64,000 nt of DNA from Dermanyssus gallinae (lineage: Eukaryota > Arthropoda > Arachnida > Mesostigmata > Dermanyssidae): the NCBI GenBank assembly GCA_003439945.1, contig QVRM01000484.1, positions 124,001 to 188,000 on the forward strand, in the 5' to 3' direction. Positions within the stretch are counted from its first letter, which is position 1; every line of letters begins with the position of its first letter. The notes beneath the pieces are model-generated. The model had not been told where the DNA came from. It did no database searches and saw only the letters and a program-made list of their open reading frames with translations. Shown here piece after piece: positions 1 to 12,227 of this stretch. Made by a program: the position numbers and the translations under genes.

Positions 1-1342
1 TATCAAATTGGTGACCTTCTCTGCTCCTTCTTGGTTTAGAATTGTTGAAAGTTATTCTTTCATCAATGCAGCTTGTTTTTATTCATCACTAAATTACCAT
101 TTTATCTGGCTGGCTCCACTACATTGTACGTGAGTCAGGTCTGTTTAGAATTTTCAAATTCTTCCTGGGTTGTGGGAGCATGTCGAGCTATTTATCGTTC
201 ATAATTTCGTCTATTTCGAGTTTACAAACGTCTGCTAGCATAAGGTGTGTTTGCCTGGCGAAGCAGACACCACCGTTAACGTTAACACATCGGTTACTCG
301 ATGATCCAAGCTGTTTTTCTGTCCCCATGCGGGGACGCTACCGGAACGCTAGTCAGAGTTTTATCTAACGGTGAAAGCACACCGGCCCAACAGTTAAGGG
401 TGTACGGCGATCCAGCGATTGCTGTTCACTCGCCTTGTCGTTCCGCTGCTGTTGCTTCTACCCGCTCTGCTGTTGCTGCTATTTAATAACAACACAAGGA
501 AAGATCTGTTGCAGTGCATTCATTACCAGAAGAGACTAGTGCATTACTATTCTCGGGAGGTGATCGCATGCGAAACAAACAGCGCGAAACACAGCTCATT
601 GTCGCGGGCACGGAACAGGGAAGGGGTATTGAGCGCGGCGCCATGGTGCCTCCCTCTCTGACGGGTCTCTCCGTTTGGATGAACAGACGAGCATACTCTT
701 TTGACTACACCATTGACAAACAACAACAGCAGCGACAGCAACAACAACAGCAGCAACAATAACAGCAACAACAACAACAGCAACAATAACAACAACAACA
801 TCAACAACATCAACGCCATTGGTCTCAGTCATTACGCTGTTGTCCCGCTGAGGGGCGCTTTTCTTGCCAGCCAGATTGTGCCTGTTCAGTGATAACGGCG
901 CCAACAGTGTCGATCATACCCACTATTCATCACCGACATCACGACAGGCATGAATGACCCTTTCTGTAGCACGATCATGATCATGATGATGATGATAATG
1001 ATGATGGTGATCAACACAAGTCTGTTGCGTTTCGACGACGAGGTCAGCATGATCGAGCTATATATACTGGAGAGAGGGAGTATGATGCTGGTAATGAGTT
1101 AGCCAAGCAACAGCTCCCTCCAAACTACTACAACAGCGACAACAACAGTAGCAGCAACAATAATAATAATAATATTAATAAATTTGTTTGTTTTTTTGAA
1201 CAAGGGTTTATTTTATCAATATGTACATGTATCACAATTACTTACATATCACTTAAATAACATCTACAATATTGCATATAGTATTCTTATTGCTTGAGTG
1301 TCGGTGACCACTCAGCATCATCTTGGCGTCAGCATCATAATC

Positions 1343-1379
<37 letters not shown>

Positions 1380-3460
1380 GGTGACGCGGATAGCCAAGGA
1401 CGCTCTGTTTTTATTGAATTATATGCTACAACCATTTTTGTCAGAACTAATTTCGTTTTACTTCGGTTAAGAACGTCTTCTAGAACATGTGCTATTATCA
1501 GTGAGCTCAATGCTCAACAGGTAATGATCTGGCTCACTTTGTTTTCTGTGTATGCCGCCGCTTCTGTGGCAGGACGAAAGTAATGATGGTAACGATGATG
1601 AGGATGAATTAACTTGGCCTTTTTTGATGTCGACTTTTTGAATTGTCAGCCCTATCTTTTCTTTGCTAATCGGCCTGTCTGCCCGACGGTATGCATGACC
1701 GTTTGGTTGTCTGTTAGCGTCGAGCTCTTTACCTAACCTGCCTTTGTGCCTGCCCGATTTGAGCATTCGTAGGCAGACGTTATCTCGTACTGTTCGTGAC
1801 AGCTTTAAAATGGCTGATTCGTTTGCGTTAGAGGTTAGAGGCGCGTCGTCATGTGTAGAGGTTTGGCATCTACTCATATCCTGAGTGCAGTGCCGCCTCG
1901 CTCTCGTCTGGCGGCTCTTCTTCTTATTTTTCTTCTTCTTCTCGAACTCGACTTCTACCTCGTCCGCTACTAATTTTTGTCTCCCGTTCTTTCTCTTTCG
2001 CTCTTATTCTTCGTCTTGTTGTCTGTGCATTCGTGGTTATCACGGTTGTCGTCGTCGTCGTCGTTGTGGCGTTGACGTCAAGACATCCGAGAGACACATC
2101 GACGGACAACAGCCAGGCTCTCGGAGATCTCAGTCTCACATTAGAGTATCGTACCTCCGCGACCGTCGCTAAAAATAAGTCCACCACGTGCTTGCTCTCT
2201 CGCTTGCCTTTATGGGCCTCTCGGGAAGAAGAAGAAGAAGAAGAAGAAGAGGAAATCAGGGAGACAGGATCAGCCGCGACCAGAGGATCAGCAGAGCGAG
2301 AGTCTAAATTGAGAACGTGCCTGTATGTGTGAACCAAAGAAGACAAGCCCACCGCCAGTTACACCAGCCGGCCTATTTATTACTCAAGAACGAGAAAAGG
2401 CCACACGAGAAAAAGAGCGTGGAACGATGTAGTTTTGCTGGAGGAGAAGAGAAAATAAAGCCGAGAGAGCGAGGTAGGGAGGGTGTGTGTTCAATATGAC
2501 ATGGCTGTCGGTGGCAACAACAACAACATATGCTATCATTTTTGTTGTTGCTTGTTGTTGCTGTTGCTGCTATCATTGGCGTTGTTGCTGTACAAGCTAG
2601 AGATGGTGATCTCTATTGCATGGATGTTCGCTCTTAACTAGCGACACCTAGCATACGTAATTTCGCCAGCAAGAAGCATTGGTGTCGCCACCGTGTTAGC
2701 GCCACCACTGCCGTCCTTCTCTATCCTGGCGTTTGCTCCACATTTGTTTAGGTTCCGTAGCCATCGTGCTGCATTTTCTTAGTGTACTTAAAGGCGCTAG
2801 CAAAGACGCGTCATATGTAACCATTCGTATGTAAGTTACTCTTGTAAGTTACTGAGCTGGTTAGTTAGGTGGTGAAGTAAGCCATCGTTTCGTTGAAAGT
2901 GTGCAGGTGCTCTCGGATTGGACGATGACATCGGATGACAATGAGAACACGCACTGTTGTTACAGCTTACTAAAGTGGACGTAATGCTTACAGAGTTGTT
3001 CCGGCTTGTCACGTGAATACGTAAATTGTGCGTGTAGTGCTTGTTATTAGTGTTGTTGTTGTTGTGAAAAGTGGCAGGAAGAGTGGCATAGAAACAGCGG
3101 AGAAACGGGTAAAGGACACGATCAATCCTTTTCAAAACGCTGACAACTGCCACTCCTTAAGAACTACGATTACGTAATCTCTTATCTCGGCCGACCTCAA
3201 ACTTCAAACCACGGACGGATACTCGCCAGCTAAGAGCGGACGTTTAGCAGTGATGACGATGTGACAGGCGGCGTGACATGAGCGGGTGACCCTGACGTCG
3301 ATGGTCTACGCGGAGCTCTATGTTGGCAAGTTTTGTTGCGTTGTCGGTCCGGTGAACGACAAAATTCGGACCGTGTTTTGGCTCGTCGCGATGGGAAGCA
3401 TCGACGACGTCGACACTAAAAAGGTGACACTGGCCACTGGCATTTGCAGCTACATGGCGT
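1..3460. other. Non-coding stretch with simple repeats
   Basis: I see no supportable gene here. The open frames are short and mostly translate trinucleotide repeats. Simple sequence includes a (CAA/CAG)n tract at about 719-816, an (ATG/ATC)-rich tract at 971-1010, an (ATA)n tract at 1335-1376, a (GTC)n tract at about 2047-2075, a (GAA)n tract at 2227-2252, and CAA then TTG runs facing each other at 2515-2590. The longest antisense frame (1467-1877, 136 codons) has no recognisable motif. Confidence 0.6.
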
Positions 3461-3472
3461 TGATTATTGAGT

Positions 3473-3533
3473 GCGATCGAACACGTGCCTTATATATATA
3501 TATATATATATACGCAATCGAACACGTGCCTTA
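3473..3533. repeat. 20-bp direct repeat flanking a (TA)n tract
   Basis: A 20-base unit at 3473-3492 is repeated at 3514-3533 with one mismatch, and a (TA)n run fills the space between. The second copy ends 2 bases before the TA that flanks the mariner element, so the duplication sits at the insertion point. It is either an older feature that offered a TA target or a slippage product. Confidence 0.8.
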
Positions 3534-3541
3534 TGTACGAG

Positions 3542-3569
3542 GTGTGTTCAAAACGTATCGCGACTTTTG
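3542..3569 (+). repeat. Mariner left terminal inverted repeat (core)
   Basis: This 28-base segment is the exact reverse complement of 4826-4853. The outermost bases (3538-3541 against 4854-4857) match only partly. In this family the transposase binds such ends. Confidence 0.93.
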
Positions 3570-3742
3570 AATTTTCGCGGGTTACGTATATTCGAATTTC
3601 GATTTTTTGTGGCGTTATGTTGGTACTCATGTCTCTCACTTATGCCGACAAGCTCGGCCATTTTGAATGTTCACTTAATTGTTGACAGCTGCTTTGCTTG
3701 CACGTGTTTTGGATCGTCTTCGATTTTTACCTATTCAAAAAA

Positions 3743-4804
3743 ATGGATCAAAGAACCTGTATCAAATTTTGTGTGAAAAACGAAATTAAGTGCGCGGATG
3801 CATTCCGAATGTTGACTGTGGCATACGGAGAAGCTACCTTGGACCGAAGCAACGTTTATCGGTGGTACAAAATGTTCTCAGAAGGCCGAGAAGATGTGAA
3901 CGACGAAGAGCGTGCCGGACGCCCGAGCACTTCAACAACAGACGAAAAAATTAATGAAGTGGAGAAAATGGTATTGGCCAATCGTCGAATCACCGTTAGA
4001 GAAGTTGCTGAGGACCTAAACATATCGACTGGCTCGTGCCATTCGATTTTTATCAATGATTTGGGCATGAGACGGGTCGCCGCGAAATTCGTACCAAAAT
4101 TGCTCAATTGCGACCAAAAACAGCATCGCATGAACATTGCTAATGAGATGTTGGACTCTGTCCGCGACGACCCAAATTTGCTCCAGAGGGTCATAACTGG
4201 TGACGAATTGTGGGTTTATGGTTATGACGTGGAAACCAAAGCTCAATCATCTCAATGGAAGCTGCCGCACGAACCAAGACCGAAAAAAGCGCGCCAAGTT
4301 CGGTCGAATGTGAAAGTTTTGCTGACAGTTTTCTTCGATTGCAGGGGCGTGGTGCATCATGAGTTCTTGCCACAGGGTAGAACGGTCAATAAGGAATATT
4401 ACCTGCAAGTTATGCGCAATTTGCGCGAAGCAATCCGCCAGAAACGCCCGGATTTGTGGAAGAACAAAAATTGGCTTTTGCACCACGATAACGCCCCTGC
4501 TCACTCATCGTTGCTTGTGCGCGAGTTTTTGGCCAAAAACAACACACTAATGATGCCGCAGCCACCGTATTCCCCAGATCTGGCCCCCTGTGACTTTTTC
4601 TTGTCCCCTAAACTGAAGAGGCCCATGAAAGGACGACGTTACGCTACGCTTGACGAGATAAAGACGGCATCGAAGGAGGAGCTGAACAAGATAAAAAAAA
4701 ATGGTTTTTTGAAGTGCTTCGAAGATTGGAAAAACCGTTGGCACAAGTGTATAATATCTCATGGGGATTACTTTGAAGGGGACAAAATAGATATTCATGA
4801 ATAA
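3743..4804 (+). CDS. Mariner transposase, full length
   Basis: A 353-residue transposase that would cut and paste the surrounding element in the nucleus. I start at the ATG at 3743 (protein start MDQRTCIKFC) because the frame upstream has only a TTG, and mariner proteins are about 345-355 residues. The N-terminal third carries the helix-turn-helix regions, including the motif RITVREVAEDLNIS. The catalytic D,D34D triad is visible: D in VITGDELWVYGYD, D in LLHHDNAPAH, and D in YSPDLAPCDFF, with 34 residues between the last two aspartates. The WVYGYD and YSPDLAP signatures of mariner are intact, and no stop or frameshift interrupts the frame. The gene lies between the terminal repeats with a short leader. 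I do not assign a mariner subfamily. Confidence 0.96.
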   Translation: MDQRTCIKFCVKNEIKCADAFRMLTVAYGEATLDRSNVYRWYKMFSEGREDVNDEERAGRPSTSTTDEKINEVEKMVLANRRITVREVAEDLNISTGSCHSIFINDLGMRRVAAKFVPKLLNCDQKQHRMNIANEMLDSVRDDPNLLQRVITGDELWVYGYDVETKAQSSQWKLPHEPRPKKARQVRSNVKVLLTVFFDCRGVVHHEFLPQGRTVNKEYYLQVMRNLREAIRQKRPDLWKNKNWLLHHDNAPAHSSLLVREFLAKNNTLMMPQPPYSPDLAPCDFFLSPKLKRPMKGRRYATLDEIKTASKEELNKIKKNGFLKCFEDWKNRWHKCIISHGDYFEGDKIDIHE

Positions 4805-4825
4805 ATGAATAATTTTTAAAAAACA

Positions 4826-4853
4826 CAAAAGTCGCGATACGTTTTGAACACAC
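4826..4853 (-). repeat. Mariner right terminal inverted repeat (core)
   Basis: Exact reverse complement of 3542-3569. The flanking TA is at 4858-4859, and an AT-rich run follows directly. Confidence 0.93.
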
Positions 4854-4861
4854 TATGTATA

Positions 4862-7800
4862 TATAAACAGTAGAAAAATGGTTTCATCTAATAACGTTAT
4901 TCCAAATGTGCAAATCTTAAGAAGAATCGCTCTGAAAGAGCACGTGTCGTCCTGGGTCTGAACACACGACACCTACCGTCACGGTTGCCGGCAATCTTTT
5001 CCATACCATTATATCGATAGATATGCCGCCTGAAGCTTCATCAGGCATCGCTAGGCGTCTGTATAGGCTCCGCGCTCTCCGGGCCAGACAGCATAGATCG
5101 TCGATCTTTGTTCTGTGAGGATCCTTTGCAAGAACGGGCTGCACTGATTTCCAAGAGCGATTGATGAGTTGCCTAGCTAAACGCTAAATTTAATTGTGGT
5201 CCTGTGCTGGGGAGACCTTTTATGTGCGCTTTAGCAAGACTTCAGGATTCAGGCGTGGAGGAAACTTTCGGTTGCTGTGGCATAAGTGCATGCAATTCAA
5301 CACAAGGGTTGCACTCAAGGGAACGTCTGCGCGAATGCACGCATCCTTCCTCCGCAAATTGATAAAACTTCAATTTTGGTTAAGGAAAATTGGTGAGGAG
5401 TTTGGGTCCTACACTTAAAATTTAGGAGGAAAACTCGAAGAGTCTATCAAAGGGCTTGTGTGTAACGAAACATGGGTTGGGCAGTGAAATATCTACGTAT
5501 ATAAAACCGATAAAGGCTCTGTGGGCGGTGCGGTACCTCGTTGAGAGCAGCCAATTCAGCTGCCTGAAGAGAATAAGCGTTAATTCTGCGTCGCCTGAAT
5601 GTAAGCGGTCACGATGCTAAAAATAGGCCTGTTGATGAATATTATCATCTTATTCTTCTCCGAGGTTAAGATCATCTGTGTTGCGATTGTATAAAATCAA
5701 TACGCAAATCCGTGAGAAATTCTCTACTATATACATATGTAAAATCCAGTTTTGAACTCTCAAGTAAGTGGTGTGATCGTTATGGTTATTATCCCTGTAA
5801 CCGCAGAATTCTTCATGTTGTTATGTCGGCATTGCACAGACCAATAATTATTAATGAACATCAGCTATAATATAAGCAAATATGTAAAAATAGGTGTATT
5901 GCAAGTATTGCAATTAATAATACTTAAGACAGTGGGCCAAATTAGGGGCTTGAAGAAACTTGATTTTGTGAAACACTAACAACCAGGCGGCGTTCGCATG
6001 GTCTCAACCGTTATCGTGCCAAAACAGGCTCGCGGCGTCAGAGTACGTGCTGTAGTATAAGGCTTCTTGTGGATGCCTGTGGAAATTGGAAAACAGATGC
6101 ATAATCTTTTGTATTTCCGTATGTCTCTGTTCCTTGAGGCCTTGTAGTAGCAGTAGCATCCAGCAAATTAGGAAACTGTGGCTCCTGCTACTGATAATGT
6201 CGCTGGAGGCCTCACTCGTAATCGACGTGTTAATTCGCTACACAAATATTGTACACTATCAATAACCGAATTGAGAGGGCTAGAGGAACGGAGTGAGGGC
6301 GGGAGAGATGGCGTGATTGTGGATCTTGTTGTTTTGGTTGTGCTGTTGCTATTACTACTGCTGTATGGGAAACAAGTGTTTATGATAATATTTTATCATT
6401 GAGATGGAGAAATGGAAACGCCGGTTCGCATGCCGTTCATTGTACGGCGACGTATATAATAACAGAGAAGTTTCGCCAAAGGTTTGCAGCTGCAACGTTA
6501 CACAGCAGCGGGGACAGCGTTAGCAGACTCATCAGGCCGAGTGTGTATTTAAGGAAAACTTACGACTCTAAACGAGCTAGCGAAACGGGCAGCGAAAAGG
6601 GAGGCCGACAAAGAGTGGCTGTCAAGCGAGCAGCAAAAGATGAAAAGATGAAAGCATTGTCTTCGGTGACATACATTGCTGTACGCGAATGGCGCGTACG
6701 AATGTAAACAAACTGTTGTTCGTTGGCTTCATTCAGCTGAGTTGTTCATTGGCTTCATTCAGCTGAGCTGTATTGCTGTTGTCATCGATTCATCGCTATC
6801 CCACCATCATCATCACCGTCACCAATAAACATTGTCATAAAATAACCATATAAATATAACCACAAAGACATCATTCAGAACAACAACGACAACAACCACA
6901 ACCACGATCTCAACAACATCAACAACAACAATATTAATAATATCATTGTCATCATCATTGACATTGCATCTGCTCGAGATGGGTACGCCAGTACATCATC
7001 ACCACCATCATCAACATGGCCAGATCATCAAGAAGTCATACACAGCAGCAGCAGCCCCCGGCCGCTGCGGCACAGCCAGTCGGGCAGTCAGAGAGACACG
7101 CCGAAAGACAGTCGGCAGCTTCTTGAGTACGTTTCGCATACCAACCTCAAGACTGACTGGCACAGTTTCTACCACCACCAACACCTCCACCCTCACCACC
7201 ACCACCACCAGCACCACCACCCCTACCAGCAGCAGCAGCAGCGCCACTGGTGGCACAGCAGTGGTAGGCTAGGCTCACTGGGCGCGCAACGCGGCAACGA
7301 CAGTTGGTATTAATACCAGCGCAGCACGCAGACAACGGTGGGTCTGTTGCGTTGCTTATGCTGGCATTGGTTGCCAATACCAGTCAGCCAGCCAGATAGA
7401 ACCCAACCAAGTCGTCTAACTGACTACCCGGTGATCACGACGACGACGACGACGACGAGAAAGACGACGAAGACGTCACGGCCGCTACCACCGCCGCCGC
7501 CGCCACCACCGGAGAAGAAGGCCAACACGAGTCGCCTTGTTACTACGGCGACAACAACATCATCAACAACAGCAGCAGCAACTGTTCTTACTACGGCGAT
7601 CACCTAGCGAACTACCTAGTTCCCTCTTCTCACTCGACACGATTGATTGTGGCGCCCTCTGGAACAGGGTGGGTCTCCCGTATGGTCTCCGTGCCTGTCT
7701 GGTCGGCCGGGCGTCCGTCCCTTTGTCCCTTTGACGATCTCTGTCGATGTCTGCCTGTCCTCTTTGTCTGCCTCTGGAGAGCAGAGTTTGTGTAGATTGA

Positions 7801-8090
7801 CCGGTGCTGGTGTTGGTTGTTCTCGTGGCCGGGCATTATTCCCCTTCTCCCGCCACGCGAAGATTACGCTGTCCAGGCGACGCGATTTTGGATGTGGTGA
7901 TCCGTTGAGACGTTGAGGGGTGCTGTGACAACCCCGCTGGCCGGCCAGTGATTTTTGGATACTTCGAAGGCTCTACCGTGAGACGTGGGTTTGCTATTGC
8001 TGCTGCTGCTAATCGTGGTGGACGATACGAGCTGCAACGATTGTTGTGCTTAAGCTGGCCCAATCGTGAGTGGGGCGCATACCCTTGTCA
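4862..8090. other. Non-coding stretch, low-complexity toward its end
   Basis: No gene supported. From about 6880 on it becomes rich in CAA, CAC/ACC (7150-7260), ACG (7440-7475), CCG (7493-7512) and CAG/CAA (7555-7585) triplets. The open frames there are repeat translations. The GC-richer part just before 8090 could be leader sequence of the candidate exon that follows. Confidence 0.5.
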
Positions 8091-8093
8091 GTC

Positions 8094-8135
8094 ATGACTC
8101 GCAAGAAGGACGACAAAAAGGACAACGAGGAGCAG
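8094..8135 (+). CDS. Candidate first coding exon, product unknown
   Basis: An ATG opens 14 codons reading MTRKKDDKKDNEEQ and then meets CAG followed by GTATGT, a consensus 5' splice site. The peptide is strongly charged, as at the N-terminus of many cytosolic or nuclear proteins, and the donor is in phase 0. The bases just before (ccttgtcag) could also be a 3' splice site, making it an internal exon. I found no matching downstream exon in the window, so the gene is unknown and its intron may be long. This is inference from the donor and composition; chance is a real alternative. Confidence 0.33.
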
Positions 8136-8444
8136 GTATGTGTCAAGTCCGCGCTCCTTGGACAGGGAAGGATACGACATACACCCTTGGAGGGAATCGA
8201 ACACATCTATGGATGCGCGCACAATTGCGCGTTGTCCCAATGACAGCCGCCTAGCGTTCTGCACAGGCTGTTCTTTTGAGTTATCTTACATTGCATTGGT
8301 GATAAAGCGTAATGATGAAGACGCCGAGGTTCTTCTTCGTGTGACGTATCGTAGTGTGATATTTGATCACACACTTTATATATGTATAATATTCGCTTTA
8401 CATGTGCACTTAAATGCACATGCCAGTCTTTTATGCCAGGGGTT

Positions 8445-8448
<4 letters not shown>

Positions 8449-8515
<67 letters not shown>
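8449..8515. repeat. (AT)n microsatellite, about 67 bp
   Basis: Uninterrupted AT alternation. It is self-complementary and can extrude a cruciform. Confidence 0.97.
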
Positions 8516-8516
<1 letters not shown>

Positions 8517-10107
8517 TTGTGTGTATACATTAAGCTTAAGAACGTTAATGTGATTTAACTTTGTCGTATGGTTATATAACCTTGATAACTATGATTATCA
8601 TTTGGTTAGACGAACTAAACGCGATTAAAATGAGATCAAGCTCTTTAAGCAGGTTAGAACAAAACGACGGCAAATATGATTCTAGAAAGGCATTTGGCAC
8701 GACCTTGAGCTGCTTCGCGTTCAGCCTGCTGACGAGCTTGCATCAATGAGTTTTGGCCTGTCCTTGGCCTGAAGAGAAAACGGCCGGGACAATCAAACAG
8801 CGATAGCGGTCGCTGTGGTGATGACCCGTTCTTTGCAGGGGCAGACCGTAGAATCTCAAAGAGGGTTATCGTCTTCATTAGCAACCGTGTCACGCTTTTT
8901 TCTTGCGCGTGGCCAAAAATGTTTCTTTTTACCCCGCGCGAGGGAAGTTTTGAAAGTAGAGTGACTGGTGACACAACCAATACCTGGTGGACTTATCGTT
9001 GACTGTCGTGATCGGCGATCTTTCATGAACTGGTGTTGCTTTCGCTCCGATCCATCTCAAGTACACAAGGCTTACTTAATTGCTGCTTTTACGATAACCA
9101 CTCTTTTATCGTCGGTCTCTCTTTCCGGACGTCTCTCCCGGGGTTCATTGCCGAGAGTAAAATGTATAAGACATAAAGCTTAATACTAGCAAGTGTCAAT
9201 CAAGATAGAGCTGCTTCTTCAAATGGTTATATATATATATATAAGTTTTTAAAAGCTCTGAGGTTTTTACACGTATTTAAATGACGATAGTGCCTTATAA
9301 ACTATAAATGCGCTGGATATACTTTCCTGATATGGTCATGATTTTAGTGTAACTCTTTCTTAAGCCAGGCCGAACGTGAAGTCCTACTTGAACCCTCTTC
9401 TGGAATCAGATCAAACGCCCTGAACTGTCAGTGTTCCATCAATATTAAAGCCATGACGCTTGTTTCGAGCTCATCAATTTACCGTTTGTGTAGCGGAGGG
9501 CCAAGTATGAACACGCCCACCTAATAAATTATGGTCTAGTTTTTTACACAATACAGACTGCCACAAGACCATAAATAACTTGCTTCTAGTACGCATGATG
9601 CTCTAAAATGCTCGTACATAGTTTTTTAAGTGAAAACAAAAGGCGTCTTTAGATTGTGTTAGATGACTCAACATGTTTGCCTAATGAGCTTACTCGTGTT
9701 TACCTTCTTCCCCGAACAGCCATTGTTTGTTTTCGACTTTTGGCTGGCTGCATTAACTCTTGTGCCGTTGTGTGCAGTACCAGTACACTGCAGTCCATCA
9801 ATGTGGTAGATTGCCGTTTTTTACATTCCGATAATCATACACCCGTATGTTTGTTCTGCATAATTATAATCAGACAATTTTGCACGGTAGATGTTCTATT
9901 TTAAATTTAATAAATATTTACTGTTCTTATTTAGAGTAAACATTTAATAAACAGTTATAGCCACAGAAACATAAAATGAAGCAACGTATGCTTTGTATTA
10001 TAGTTTCAAGCTTCGTTTCACGCTCCGACAACAACAGCCGGCCAAGTTTCGGAAGAAACAGAACGCGTAGAAACCGAGGTTGCTAGGACAATCGATTTCT
10101 AAAGAGG
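8516..10107. other. Non-coding stretch, nothing recognised
   Basis: AT-rich sequence with one short (AT)n tract near 9229-9242. The open frames on either strand are short and lack motifs. Confidence 0.55.
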
Positions 10108-10380
10108 TGTTTTTTTTCAATTTTAGATTATCCTCGGCCTCCTACAGACATAGAACTTGCCAGCAGGTATATCGTCAATGCACCGAGGGCGGACATGTGG
10201 ATTGATATTTATGATTTCCCAGACGGTTGTTTTGGCAACATGACCCTTCCGCTTTATTATCGATTCTTAATAAGCACCGCTCAAGAAAATCTATCACCAA
10301 CAGGGATCGAACGGCGACACCCCGGTAAATGACAGTCATGACTATCGCACTAACCTCCCCCCCCCAGACCAGGCCGCCAC
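10108..10380 (-). mobile_element. tRNA-derived SINE, copy 1 (minus strand)
   Basis: Read on the minus strand from 10380, the sequence aligns along its whole length with the SINEs at 31466-31740 and 47722-48015. It shows a tRNA-like head with an A box (CTGGTCTGGGG) and a B box (TTCGATCCC), then a shared body of about 170 bases and an A-rich tail near 10108-10125. Such elements are made by RNA polymerase III and moved by LINE reverse transcriptase. A run of G after the A box looks like local slippage. I saw no clean target-site duplication, so this may be the oldest copy. Confidence 0.82.
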
Positions 10381-12227
10381 GAAAAAGCGAGCACAAACGT
10401 CCTTGGTGCACGGGCTACGTACCGCACCCGTAAGGGCGTGGCAGATGGGTAGGCTTAAATCGCCACTCTTTCTCAGCCCGCGATTATTAATTTTACTCAT
10501 TCGTCTCTAGCTGCCTCACTGGTGTGTCAGAAATACAGTATAGATGAAGAAATTAAGACGCAAGAAGGAAAAACTGCGTCTCTACGCAGCCCCAGTCAAC
10601 GTTAAACTAACCCGCGAGATACTTAGAACGTTGCTTGAGGATGCTAGCTTACTCCTTAGCGAGCTTTTGATTATCAGCTTGTAGAAGGCGTGTCCCTTAA
10701 AAAAACGGAGAGAGCTCCAAGGCTCTTAACCTTCGCCCCAATACTCATGCATGTAAAGAGAGATAAGCTCACTAATGGTGCGATCAGAATTTTGTCATTT
10801 TATAATATTACGCCGCGGTCACAGAAGAGTCAAGAAAAATCGTCGCAAAGCATTCCCCCGCACCCAAAAGTGATGATGAGGTGCCACGAACCCCTGCCAC
10901 TAGATTAGGCGCTTCGTACTTCTCTCCCGGGGCGGTATCAACGCCACTTATGTTTGGCAAGGTAAAAGTCTCTCCAGTGTAGGGGGCTAACAAGGTGGTG
11001 TAGAAGCATTTCTGGCTTTCAGTCGTTTGCTCTATGAATACGCCAAACATGCTAGCTTTTCTACCCAGACGACGGTACATTGCTTAATAAAACTCCTGAA
11101 GCGATGCTGCGATACATGAAATGCCTTCGTGCCTTCGAGTAGTGGAGTGGACTGCAACTTAACGTGACGAAGTGAGAACTGGGACTGCAAGGTCAATAAA
11201 GCTTTAACGAACCAAATGAACCTGGAATTCGGCTTTGCCGGCGCTTGAGTCACCTGAGCAAGCATGAAGCTTACGTTGTTCTTCGGCATTTGTTGGTAGT
11301 ACAGCAAGTAGTGTGTCTTACGAGTTACGCCTGTTTTCTTGCTTCCATCGGAACTTATCATGCTAAATATTACGTTTAATGCACTCTCGAAAACATACTG
11401 AATTTCCATATTGACGAATTCCCGTGAGTGCAAACTACTCTTCATGCAAAGTTGAGTGGGATGGGCATTCCTTTTGCCACCAAACTTGCTCTGTCCAACA
11501 CCAAATTATAGTTTCTCAGTTTATTCGGCATAGCTAACGGGTTTTGTCCACTCGTCCATAGCCTGACGCTCGTCCAAGGTTACACGTAGAGTATTAATTC
11601 CAATGATGAGAATATAATCACTGACGTGATTCTACAGGCCCCTTGTTTGTCTCTTCTTTCAAACCGGATCATCTAGCGTTTTTTTAATTCATCCATTTAG
11701 CAACATTTTGTACATACATGAGACGCGCGATTGCGGTAAAACATTTTTCGGCGCAATGGAAAACATTTCAGCCTACAATAACTGGCAGCTCTTTTCCGCC
11801 GACTGCAGGACAGGCTTTCGGAGCAACACCAATTTATTACCGAGCCATAGTTAAGGACTTTTCGCCTCTGCACAAGAAGCCAAACACCCGACTAGATGTT
11901 TTTTTAGACGGACGAATAAAAAGCTCAGTTGCTAGGGTTGCTATTCAAATGCAATTGCAGTTTACATTCAACATTTCAATTTTAACACTTCAGCGACCGT
12001 CCCACCGGGCAAGAAAGTGCAAAGATACCGTCGATGCGACTGGCAGCTCGCTGCGTGGTATTTAGCGCATATCTGCGAGCAGAACCGGCAACGACATTGA
12101 TCGCCAACTTAGTGAAATCCTTGAGTCGAACACACCAAGTGATGATAGCCATGTACAATGTACCTTGTGTACACGTGCCGGCTAGTGCATGCCATAGACA
12201 GACTAATCGTGATGCCGAGAGCCCCGT
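10381..12227. other. Stretch without an assignable gene
   Basis: Two minus-strand open frames (11032-11445, 137 codons; 10808-11080, 90 codons) have ordinary amino-acid composition, not repeat-like. They could be decayed coding sequence, but I recognise no domain or motif, and no splice site clearly joins them. Nothing else is supported. Confidence 0.4.

Larger units (their letters stand above)
3538..4857 (+). mobile_element. Complete mariner DNA transposon (Tc1/mariner superfamily)
   Basis: A 1320-bp element with a perfect 28-bp inverted-repeat core (3542-3569 against 4826-4853), extending imperfectly to the ends, and a TA dinucleotide on each side (3536-3537 and 4858-4859), as expected for mariner target-site duplication. 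It encloses one uninterrupted transposase frame. Length, ends and TA are all standard for the family. The near-perfect inverted repeats and intact frame suggest a young, possibly functional insertion; activity is inference. Confidence 0.95.

Noticed and set aside
547..904. Leucine/valine-rich antisense frames
   Set aside because: They translate the (CAA/CAG)n tract in other registers and have no independent support.
8094..8135. First exon of ribosomal protein S14
   Set aside because: The N-terminus is vaguely similar (charged, ending EEQ before an intron), but no GPQV...FASFNDTFVHVTDLSG exon was found in the window, so no product is named.
8170..8270. Minus-strand tRNA-like segment with TGTTCGATTCCC
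   Set aside because: The T-arm stem does not pair and no acceptor stem forms. It could be another SINE head but does not align with the copies I defined.
8654..8980. 108-codon minus-strand frame
   Set aside because: No recognisable domain and no supporting signals; length is within chance expectation for 64 kb.
11032..11445. 137-codon minus-strand gene
   Set aside because: Composition is acceptable, but there is no motif, start context or splice evidence. Left as an unassigned open frame in the regional entry.
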